Assembly: GCF_020554865.1 (NCBI RefSeq)
Contig: NZ_JAJCIC010000007.1
Span: 62,001 to 126,000, forward strand
Length of the DNA stretch: 64,000 bases
Direction of reading: 5' to 3'
DNA from: Lacrimispora sp. 210928-DFI.3.58
Lineage (GTDB): Bacteria; Bacillota; Clostridia; Lachnospirales; Lachnospiraceae
Position numbers and translations under genes: made by a program. Positions 8,635 through 15,382 of this stretch are shown in pieces (position 1 is the first letter of the stretch; each line of letters starts with the position of its first letter). The notes beneath the pieces were generated by a model. That model did no database searches. It was given only the letters and a program-made list of their open reading frames with translations, and was not told the DNA's origin.

Positions 8635-9732
8635 CTAGTAGACCAGATCGCTTTCCAGGGAGAGAAGCTGCACGGAAGGCAGCTGATAGGCGCGGCCAAT
8701 GGTATATAAGGTATAGGTAACACCGTTCATAAAGGTGACATTGGAGGAGGCCAGGAGTGCGACCCTGGTATTGCTGCACTCCACATAGGTGTCTGCCATG
8801 AAGATAGAGCTTCCGGCGGGGCAGTTGGTGGATTCCGAGACAGCTGCCCGGTAGGAGCCCTGGCGAATCGCCCGGTAGTTTGTAACGCCGAAGGTATTGA
8901 CATTTTGGAATACCCGTCCGATGCCGGAGAGGAATACATCTGTGGGGCCGCTGTTGGGGGACAGGTTCACGGCGCGGACACAGGCGGAATTCTGGTTGCG
9001 GCATGGCATATCAGTCAGCTGCAGGAGCGAGATGCCGGACCCATTGTTCACAATGGAAATGGTGTAGGCGGTTCCATTGTTAAAGTAGAAGGAACCCTGG
9101 TAAAGAAGAAAGCCGGTGCTGGAGTTGAAGACCTGGACTGTCCGGTAGCCTGAATTTTCAAGGTAATAGGGTGTGAAATTGCCAAACTGCAGGCGGTTGA
9201 TCACGGTGCGTCCGCCCAAACGGATGTTGACGGGAAGCTGGCCCGTGGCGGCATAGAGGAAACGGACGTTGCTCTGTCCTGTGGTGGTCTGTCCGGTCTG
9301 CCCCGGTATCACAACCGTTGGAAAGATCACGGGTGCGCATCCGGTGCAGCCGGACCAGGAAGTTCCCGGTGAAATGGTGATGCTTCCGGTGTTATTGCTG
9401 CCGGATGAAGGAGGTCCCCAGGATGGGGTTTCCGGTGAAATGGGAGCAAAGCCGGCATCATTGTCCCCGGAGGGAGGTCCCCAGGATGGAGTTTCCGGTG
9501 AAATGGGGGCAAAACCGGCATCATTGTCCCCGGAGGGAGGCCCCCAGGACGGGGTTTCCGGTGAAATAGGAGCAAAACCGGCATCGTTGTTGCCGGAGTA
9601 GGATTCTTCGGCAGAAGTTTCTGCGGCTTCCAGCCGGAGATTCCTGGAATTTCCGTTTTCAGTCCTTAAAGACTCTTCGCTGTTATTGTTGATATACAAG
9701 ATCGTTCCAGTCCTTTCTACCACCATATTCAT
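8635..9732 (-). CDS. DUF4397 domain protein with N-terminal 21-residue tandem repeat
   Basis: About 365 residues. Near the N-terminus three almost identical copies of DNDAGFAPISPETPSWGPPSG (DNA 9411-9600) form a Pro-rich repeat. After a linker with CTGCAP comes a DUF4397 domain (VRFLYAATGQLPVNIRLGG, about residues 155-355), a beta-sandwich seen in secreted or surface proteins, with a second half-repeat (VRAVNLSPNSGPTDVFL). No signal peptide is seen, so it may be cytoplasmic, spore-associated or leave by another route; its function is unknown. The start is unsure: ATG at 9732 or 9726 has no ribosome binding site, while a TTG at 9699 has GAAAGGA 11 bases upstream and would give MYINNNSEES. Confidence 0.75.
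   Translation of the reverse strand: MNMVVERTGTILYINNNSEESLRTENGNSRNLRLEAAETSAEESYSGNNDAGFAPISPETPSWGPPSGDNDAGFAPISPETPSWGPPSGDNDAGFAPISPETPSWGPPSSGSNNTGSITISPGTSWSGCTGCAPVIFPTVVIPGQTGQTTTGQSNVRFLYAATGQLPVNIRLGGRTVINRLQFGNFTPYYLENSGYRTVQVFNSSTGFLLYQGSFYFNNGTAYTISIVNNGSGISLLQLTDMPCRNQNSACVRAVNLSPNSGPTDVFLSGIGRVFQNVNTFGVTNYRAIRQGSYRAAVSESTNCPAGSSIFMADTYVECSNTRVALLASSNVTFMNGVTYTLYTIGRAYQLPSVQLLSLESDLVY
9411..9600 (-). repeat. Three tandem 63-bp coding repeats in the DUF4397 gene
   Basis: Three 63-bp units in frame encode the 21-residue repeat. The units differ at only a few, mostly synonymous, positions (for example GGAGGTCC against GGAGGCCC), which points to recent duplication or gene conversion and possible copy-number variation between strains. 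Confidence 0.85.
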
Positions 9733-9903
9733 CACATGTGGTTATGATAAAATATGTCTTTTGGGGGCGGGATGTTACAGAAAAGAAACGGGTTGAGCAA
9801 AAAGAAACATATTGTAATAGAAATAACGGAAAGTGATGAGCAATTTAGCACAAAGGAAAATATCGAATAATTGAATGATAAAATAAAAATGCACAAAAAA
9901 CAT

Positions 9904-9932
9904 TTGACATATATGTTGGAGGATGTTATAAT
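9904..9932 (+). promoter_or_regulatory. Sigma-A promoter of the UroD-like/ABC operon
   Basis: TTGACA (9904-9909), a 17-base spacer and TATAAT (9927-9932): both hexamers match consensus exactly. Transcription would start near 9939, 55 bases before the ATG at 9994. Confidence 0.85.
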
Positions 9933-9949
9933 CTAAATTGGTAAGATTA

Positions 9950-9962
9950 GTAATAATATTAC
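9950..9962. promoter_or_regulatory. Candidate operator palindrome downstream of the promoter
   Basis: Perfect palindrome GTAATA-A-TATTAC lies 10-20 bases after the predicted transcription start of the operon, a position where a bound repressor would block it. The GntR-type regulator at 7647-8321 is the obvious candidate protein, but this pairing is inference. Confidence 0.45.
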
Positions 9963-9993
9963 AAATATTATCAAAATACAGGAGGAAAGGGCA

Positions 9994-10959
9994 ATGACAA
10001 AAAGAGAGAGAGTCATCGCAGCAATTGAGGGAAGGGAAACGGATGCAGTTCCCTGCGGTTTTTCCCTTCATTTTCCAAAGGAGCAGGCATATGGAGCAGC
10101 AGCCGTGGACACTCATATCAAATTTTTTGAGGAGACCGACACGGATATCTTAAAGATCATGAATGAAAACCTGGTTCCTTATATGGGCGAGATCAACAAG
10201 GGTTCTGATTACAGCCTGGTACGTGAGATGTCAATGAAAGACCAGTTTATGCAGGATCAGGTGGCACTGGTAAAGAGCATTCTGGAGCGCTGCGATAAGG
10301 ACGCATTCACTCTGGGAACTCTGCATGGGATCACGGCTTCCTCCATCCATCCCTTAGAGAAGATGGATCCCAGCTATACATATGACGGAGTGAGAGAGAA
10401 GCTCTGCAGACTTCTTCATGAGGATAGGGACACGGTGTTAGCAGGTATGCAGCGGATCGCTGATGTGATGTGCGAGCTGGCAAAGACCTATATTGAGTTG
10501 GGCGTGGACGGCGTGTACTATGCAGCCTTAGGAGGAGAGACAAGATTTTTCACTGATGAAGAGTTTGAAGCCTATATTAAGCCCTTTGACCTGCAGATCA
10601 TGAAGGCTGTCAAGGATGCAGGCGGCTACTGTTTCTTACATATCTGTAAGGACCAGCTCAACATGGAGCGCTATAAGGACTACGGTCAGTATGCAGATGT
10701 AGTAAACTGGGGTGTTTATGAGGCTCCCTATTCCCTGGAGGAGGGAAGAAAGCTGTTCCCGAATACAGCCATCATGGGCGGTCTTCCAAACCGTCACGGA
10801 GTACTGGTAGACGGTCCTGCAGAGGCAGTAAAGGCAGAGGTGCACAACGTGGTCAACAGCTTTGGGAAAAAGGGCTTTATCCTGGGAGCTGATTGTACCC
10901 TGGCAACGGAACAGGATATGGGGCTCTTAAAGGCAGCTGTGGAAGCGGCAAGAGAGTAG
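9994..10959 (+). CDS. UroD/MtaA-like protein, probable zinc-dependent methyltransferase
   Basis: A 321-residue TIM-barrel protein of the uroporphyrinogen decarboxylase superfamily (MTKRERVIAAIEGRETDAVP is the typical opening). It keeps the H-x-C ... C pattern of the corrinoid/CoM methyltransferase branch: H215 and C217 in FLHICKD and C301 in GADCTLA, about 83 residues apart, which bind the catalytic zinc there. True UroD enzymes lack this pattern and the window has no haem genes, so a methyl transfer role is more likely than decarboxylation. It is the first gene of an operon with a sugar-type ABC importer, which suggests that it acts on the imported compound. AGGAGGAAAGG gives the ribosome binding site. 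The substrate is unknown. Confidence 0.75.
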   Translation: MTKRERVIAAIEGRETDAVPCGFSLHFPKEQAYGAAAVDTHIKFFEETDTDILKIMNENLVPYMGEINKGSDYSLVREMSMKDQFMQDQVALVKSILERCDKDAFTLGTLHGITASSIHPLEKMDPSYTYDGVREKLCRLLHEDRDTVLAGMQRIADVMCELAKTYIELGVDGVYYAALGGETRFFTDEEFEAYIKPFDLQIMKAVKDAGGYCFLHICKDQLNMERYKDYGQYADVVNWGVYEAPYSLEEGRKLFPNTAIMGGLPNRHGVLVDGPAEAVKAEVHNVVNSFGKKGFILGADCTLATEQDMGLLKAAVEAARE

Positions 10960-11040
10960 AAAATGAACATGATAAAATGTACTTTGGTCGAGTACAAAGA
11001 GACTTCGAGAGTACATTAAAGTAAAAAGGAGGAAATAAAC

Positions 11041-12483
11041 ATGAAAAAAAGAGGAATTGCGCTGGCACTTACAGTTGCCATGGTGGCAGGAAGCCTTGCA
11101 GGCTGTGCAGGAGGCTCAAAGGCTTCTGACGGAAACGGAGGGACAGCAGGGACATCTGCAGCGGGCGCCCAGGCAGAGGCAGGCGAAAAGCCGGCAGAGG
11201 GAGGAGAGTCCGGAGAAGTACAGGTATTCCCGGCAGGCACTCTGACTGTATATGCCATGGGAAATCCGCAGTACAGGCAGCAGTGGTTTGAGACCTGGCT
11301 GGAGAACCACAGGGACATCGCACCAGAGGTAAAGATCGAGTTTGTACAGACAGAGGGAACAGCAGACATCAGAGAGAAGATCACTATGACTGCTCTTTCA
11401 GGTGCAACGGAGGATCTCCCGGATGCAGCAATGCTGGATCCGGTCACCATCATGGATCTTGCAAAGGCAGGGCTGTTAAAGGATGAGACAGAATATCTCA
11501 CTCCCCTCATTGACAAGATGGTAGACGGGGCTACCACAGATGCTACCATCAGCGGACATATCTACGCTCTGCCGGATTCTGTACGGCCTCAGGTGCTGTT
11601 CTACAATCAGGAGATCTTTGATACATACGGCATAGATCCTGAGATGATGAAGACGATGGACGGCTATATCGAGGCAGGCCGCAAGCTAAAGGAGGAGAGC
11701 AACGGAGAGGTATATCTTTCCTATATTGATCCCACCAGCAAGACCTGGAGATACTGGGGACGCCGCGGCCTGATGCCTTCTGCAGGTGCGAAGATCTGGG
11801 ATGAGAACGGAGAAGTTATCATTGGCACAGACGAGGGTACCAAGAAGGCCCTGGGCGCTTTAGATACCATGAACCAAGAAGGCCTGCTGTTAAAGACCAC
11901 CATCATGGAGCCGGCTCTTTACGATGCCATCAACAAGAAGCAGGTTGCAACCTTCTGCATCGGTGCATTCTGGGATGAGTTCATGCGCAAAAACTGTGAG
12001 GCCACAAAGGGCCAGTGGAGAGTAATGCCCGCACCTGAGTTTGAGGGCGTAGGAAAGGCAGGCGCTCCTGTTTCCCAGTATATGGGAATCATCGAAAAGG
12101 GTGATAATCCTTACTCCGAGCTGTTCCGCATGATGTGGTATGATTTTACCTTTGACACTGAGGCAAAGGAAGTATGGGTAAATTCCATGGAAGAGCAGAA
12201 CGCACCTTACTCCAACCCGGTTTCCACAGAAATGTTAGAGGATCCGTTCTGGAAGGAGCCATCTGACTTCTACGGCGGCCAGTCCTTCCGTGAGATGGAA
12301 GGAAAGTGCCTGGAAAATGGCGCAAGCAATCTGGTAGTAACTCCTCAGGATGCAGAGGCAGACGAGATTATCTCCGCTGAGCTGGAGACCTACGTTGCAG
12401 GCAATCAGACCATGGAGCAGGCCATCGCCAACATGGATAAGAACTTAAAGGCAAAGATCGGAAAGGCTGAGATCATTCAGTAA
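11041..12483 (+). CDS. ABC transporter extracellular solute-binding lipoprotein (sugar type)
   Basis: A 480-residue lipoprotein: charged start MKKRG, hydrophobic stretch and lipobox SLAGC with C22 to be lipidated, then a Gly/Ser/Ala linker to about residue 65. The rest is a family-1 extracellular solute-binding fold (IEFVQTEGTADIREKITMTA, DAAMLDPVTIMDLAKAGLL, YNQEIFDTYGIDPEMMKTMDG). Outside the membrane it would catch a carbohydrate-like ligand and hand it to the two permeases that follow. Its ribosome binding site AGGAGG is 6-7 bases from the ATG. Between the UroD-like gene and this one is a small inverted repeat TGTACT / AGTACA (10978-10996). Confidence 0.85.
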   Translation: MKKRGIALALTVAMVAGSLAGCAGGSKASDGNGGTAGTSAAGAQAEAGEKPAEGGESGEVQVFPAGTLTVYAMGNPQYRQQWFETWLENHRDIAPEVKIEFVQTEGTADIREKITMTALSGATEDLPDAAMLDPVTIMDLAKAGLLKDETEYLTPLIDKMVDGATTDATISGHIYALPDSVRPQVLFYNQEIFDTYGIDPEMMKTMDGYIEAGRKLKEESNGEVYLSYIDPTSKTWRYWGRRGLMPSAGAKIWDENGEVIIGTDEGTKKALGALDTMNQEGLLLKTTIMEPALYDAINKKQVATFCIGAFWDEFMRKNCEATKGQWRVMPAPEFEGVGKAGAPVSQYMGIIEKGDNPYSELFRMMWYDFTFDTEAKEVWVNSMEEQNAPYSNPVSTEMLEDPFWKEPSDFYGGQSFREMEGKCLENGASNLVVTPQDAEADEIISAELETYVAGNQTMEQAIANMDKNLKAKIGKAEIIQ

Positions 12484-12672
12484 ATTAGTGTTTTGGCACG
12501 TTCACTTCCGGTGGAAAAATAGACAAGGAAGTTCGTCAAAATATGAACGTGTCAGCACACTGGTATGCCGCCTGTCCGGCGGCAGGACCTGTATAGCAAT
12601 AAAACAGTCAGGGCGGCTTATCGCAACAGAGAGAGCCGCCCGGCTCCGTGAAAATGAAGAAGGAGGTACAGC
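12484..12672 (+). other. Intercistronic stretch with stem-loops between binding protein and permease
   Basis: Holds a GCCGCC-TGTCC-GGCGGC hairpin (12567-12583) and GGGCGGCTT / AGCCGCCC arms (12612-12642), neither followed by a T-run. Such stem-loops after the binding-protein gene usually protect the 5' mRNA or reduce read-through, giving more binding protein than permease. It contains no gene that I can support. Confidence 0.55.
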
Positions 12673-13551
12673 ATGCTTAAGGCACTGAAAAAGTATAAGG
12701 CTCCCTATCTGTTCATACTGCCCTTTTTTATCCTGTTCTTTGTGTTCCAGCTTGTTCCCACCATATGGACATTTTACATCAGTCTTACCAACTGGAAGGG
12801 GATCGGAACGCCGGAATTCTGTGGGTTCAGTAACTATAAAAAAATGATGATCGACAATATGTTCTGGGAGTCCCTGGGCAATACAGTTGTCTATTGGCTG
12901 ACAGGCCTCGTCTTCATCCTGTTCTGTGCCCTGCTCATCGCCTGCCTGCTAAACAGCAGGTATTTAAAGAGCAGCAGTGCGCGGGCATTTTTCAAAACAG
13001 CCACCTTCCTGCCAAATATCTGCGCGGCCATCGCCATGGGCCTGATCTTCCGTATGCTGTTTGATGAAAATGTGGGCCTGTTCAATGAGCTTATAAGCGT
13101 TCTGGGAGGAAGCAAGATCCCCTGGCTTACAAGCACTACCTATTCAAAGATCCCGGTTATCATGCTGAACGTGTGGAGGTACACTCCCTGGTTTACCATG
13201 ATCCTTTTGTCCGGCCTGTTGAATATTTCCGTTGATTACTATGAGGCAGCCACTGTGGACGGAGCCAATGGGTTTCAGCAGTTCTGGTTTATTACCCTGC
13301 CTTCCTTAAAGAACATCCTGTTCTTCTGTTCCGTTACCCTGACTGTGGATATGTGGAAGCTGTTCAATGAATCCTACATTCTGCCGGGACCTGGCACGTC
13401 CAACTCCTCCCTGTTCCAATACATGTACGAGTCCGGCTTTAATGTGTTCAATATGGGATATGCATCTGCCATCGGAGTTGTGCTGATCCTTATCCTGATC
13501 GTGATCTCCGTGATCCAGTTCATGGTAAGGCATAAGCAGGGCGAGATATAG
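12673..13551 (+). CDS. Carbohydrate ABC transporter permease (MalF/UgpA type)
   Basis: A 292-residue inner-membrane protein with six hydrophobic segments, the first being LFILPFFILFFVFQLVPTIW (about 14-33). The cytoplasmic EAA loop that contacts the ATPase is visible as EAATVDGANGFQQFWFITLP (about 190-209). It pairs with the permease that follows at 13567 and with the solute-binding lipoprotein before it. The operon lacks an ATP-binding subunit, so a shared MsmK/UgpC-type ATPase encoded elsewhere must energise it. AAGGAGG precedes the ATG by 5-6 bases. Confidence 0.88.
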   Translation: MLKALKKYKAPYLFILPFFILFFVFQLVPTIWTFYISLTNWKGIGTPEFCGFSNYKKMMIDNMFWESLGNTVVYWLTGLVFILFCALLIACLLNSRYLKSSSARAFFKTATFLPNICAAIAMGLIFRMLFDENVGLFNELISVLGGSKIPWLTSTTYSKIPVIMLNVWRYTPWFTMILLSGLLNISVDYYEAATVDGANGFQQFWFITLPSLKNILFFCSVTLTVDMWKLFNESYILPGPGTSNSSLFQYMYESGFNVFNMGYASAIGVVLILILIVISVIQFMVRHKQGEI

Positions 13552-13566
13552 GAAAGGAGAGTTGAA

Positions 13567-14400
13567 ATGTACCGGAAAAAAGCAATTTCCTCTGGAGTCA
13601 TATATGGGCTCTTGATACTCATCACCATCATCTGCCTGTTCCCCATTGTGTGGATGTGCCTGATCTCCATCAAGAGCACCTCCGAGAGCATTACAGGCTT
13701 TAATTCCATTTTGGTGACACAGCCGACTTTGGCAAATTTTAAGAGACTTTTTGAAATGATACCTGTGGGACAGAATACCTTTAACAGCGTGTTCACCACC
13801 ATCATGGGCACAGTCACCTCCCTGTTCTTCTGTGCTCTGGCAGGCTTTGCCTTTGCAAAATACAAATTTCCGGGAAGGACCTTCCTGTTCTATTTTGTGA
13901 TCGCAACCATGCTGGTTCCGCCGGAGGTAGGCTCTGTGCCGCTGTTCATCATCATGAAGAAGGTGGGGCTCATCAACAGCCTGTGGTCTCTGGTGGTTCC
14001 CAGGATCGCAACGGCAGTGGGTATTTTCTATATGAACCAATATATCACAGATGTGCCTGACGAACTGGTGGAGGCTGCGCGGATCGATGGCTGTACGGAC
14101 TTCGGCATTTTCATGAAGATCATCCTCCCTGTGATCAAGCCGGCCATGGCCTCCTGGGGCGCCATCACCCTGATCGCCAGGTGGAATGACTTCTTCTGGC
14201 CGCTGCTCTACTTGAGAAAGCAGGCAAAATATACGCTGATGGTAACCATCTCCCTGCTTCCGGTCAGTGAGGGACTGTCCACCCCATGGCCCGTCATCCT
14301 GGCAGGAACCACTCTGGTCATTATCCCGATCATACTTTTGTACCTGGTGCTGGAGCGTTTCCAGAAGGCAGGTATGATGGAGGGTGCCGTAAAGGGATAA
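13567..14400 (+). CDS. Carbohydrate ABC transporter permease (MalG/UgpE type)
   Basis: A 277-residue membrane protein with six predicted helices (first: VIYGLLILITIICLFPIVWM, about 8-27) and the EAA loop EAARIDGCTDFGIFMKIILP (about 169-188). It is the second half of the permease pair, begins 15 bases after the first permease stop, and has AAAGGAGAG as ribosome binding site. The substrate is carbohydrate-like by family, but the UroD-like partner in the operon leaves open a methylated or otherwise unusual ligand. Confidence 0.88.
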   Translation: MYRKKAISSGVIYGLLILITIICLFPIVWMCLISIKSTSESITGFNSILVTQPTLANFKRLFEMIPVGQNTFNSVFTTIMGTVTSLFFCALAGFAFAKYKFPGRTFLFYFVIATMLVPPEVGSVPLFIIMKKVGLINSLWSLVVPRIATAVGIFYMNQYITDVPDELVEAARIDGCTDFGIFMKIILPVIKPAMASWGAITLIARWNDFFWPLLYLRKQAKYTLMVTISLLPVSEGLSTPWPVILAGTTLVIIPIILLYLVLERFQKAGMMEGAVKG

Positions 14401-14401
14401 A

Positions 14402-14447
14402 AAACATGCATTATCCGGCTGTATGGCTGGATAATGCATGTTTTTTA
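14402..14447. terminator. Strong bidirectional terminator
   Basis: Perfect 15-bp stem, arms AAACATGCATTATCC (14402-14416) and GGATAATGCATGTTT (14429-14443), with A-run before and T-run after. It ends the ABC operon on the + strand and the DUF1836 gene on the - strand. Confidence 0.92.
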
Positions 14448-15062
14448 CTTTTTCTTTGAGGAAGGGCACTCCTCCCGCAGCTGGTCAGCCAGCATTTCGA
14501 TCATCTGGGTCTTTAAGTATACGTCAAAGGACAGCTCGCAGATAAAGGAAAACAGCTTCAGGTAATCCTTATCCCCTTCATCCACCGGGGCATCCCCGAA
14601 GGTCTCCTGAGCGCGCCTGAACTTCTCGGAAATGTTTGTCTTAAGCTCCTCCATCTCCAGCTCCTCCAACGTAAACACCTCCCGGTAAATGTCTGCCAGA
14701 GACAGCTCTGATTCCTTCCGGGAAAAATGCTTTGCAGTGAGAGGCGCAAAGATCGTCTCGATATCGGAAAAGGACAGCAGGCTCTTGAAGTAATAGATAA
14801 AAATGAGCATCAGCATGTGGTCCTTGGAATATTTTTTCTTGATCGGAGGCGGGAGAAGATTATTTTTGGCATAATTGTTGATCATGGTCTTTGTTAAGAC
14901 CTTGTCGTCAGGATGGCGCTTCGTATCCCTTAAATGCTCCTCCATAAAGGTTGTGACCTGATCCATATATAGATCAATATCGGGGATCTGCTCCGGCTTT
15001 ACATGTGTTTGTGTATTCAGAAAGGCCAGCAGTTCCTTCAGTCGTTCTTCATTTGTTCTCAT
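14445..15062 (-). CDS. DUF1836 domain protein
   Basis: A 205-residue soluble protein. Residues about 45-150 match DUF1836 as found in Clostridia and Bacilli, with LTKTMINNYAKNNLLPPPIK resembling the helix-turn-helix of MerR-like proteins and KDHMLMLIFIYYFKSLLSFS following. It may be a DNA-binding regulator, but no function is established that I can point to. GAGGTGA lies 6 bases before the ATG. A good promoter is found at 15228-15256, leaving a 5' leader of about 160 bases that contains a CTGCAAG / CTTGCAG hairpin. Confidence 0.82.
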   Translation of the reverse strand: MRTNEERLKELLAFLNTQTHVKPEQIPDIDLYMDQVTTFMEEHLRDTKRHPDDKVLTKTMINNYAKNNLLPPPIKKKYSKDHMLMLIFIYYFKSLLSFSDIETIFAPLTAKHFSRKESELSLADIYREVFTLEELEMEELKTNISEKFRRAQETFGDAPVDEGDKDYLKLFSFICELSFDVYLKTQMIEMLADQLREECPSSKKK

Positions 15063-15227
15063 TCGCTGTCACCTCTAGTTTGATTCCCGCGGACAATGAG
15101 CCAAGTGTCATGCCTTCACGCACATTTGGCGGCTGCCGCGAGGGTCACATACCCCGCCGCTCTGCAGCGCTGCAAGTTTGATGCCTGTTGCTTGCAGTGG
15201 GGTTGTTGGCTGTCATATGCTGTCTTT

Positions 15228-15256
15228 ATTATATAGTATTAAAAACTAGATGACAA
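15228..15256 (-). promoter_or_regulatory. Sigma-A promoter of the DUF1836 gene
   Basis: On the minus strand TTGTCA (15256-15251), 17-base spacer, TATAAT (15233-15228). The leader from there to the ATG at 15062 is about 160 bases and GC-rich. The rest of the 320-base gap up to pcrA holds a weaker forward promoter (TTGCCT-17-TATGGT, 15299-15327) that could serve pcrA. Confidence 0.75.
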
Positions 15257-15382
15257 GGAGAAAATGTGGTTTCTTTTGGAGAGTCCATCTGTTTTGGTTT
15301 GCCTGGACTCGCAGGTGAAAATATGGTAAACTGTTTCCATTGGCTATAAGCCATAAATGAGAACGAAAAGGCGGTAACAGAA

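Noticed and set aside
9411..9600. Regular 63-bp repeats considered as a CRISPR array
   Set aside because: The repeats are directly adjacent with no unique spacers, stay in one coding frame, and encode a protein repeat.
13306..14469. 387-codon open frame on the minus strand
   Set aside because: It is antisense to both ABC permeases, whose sequences are clearly conserved, has no ribosome binding site and the composition (His, Asp, Gln-rich) expected of a shadow frame.
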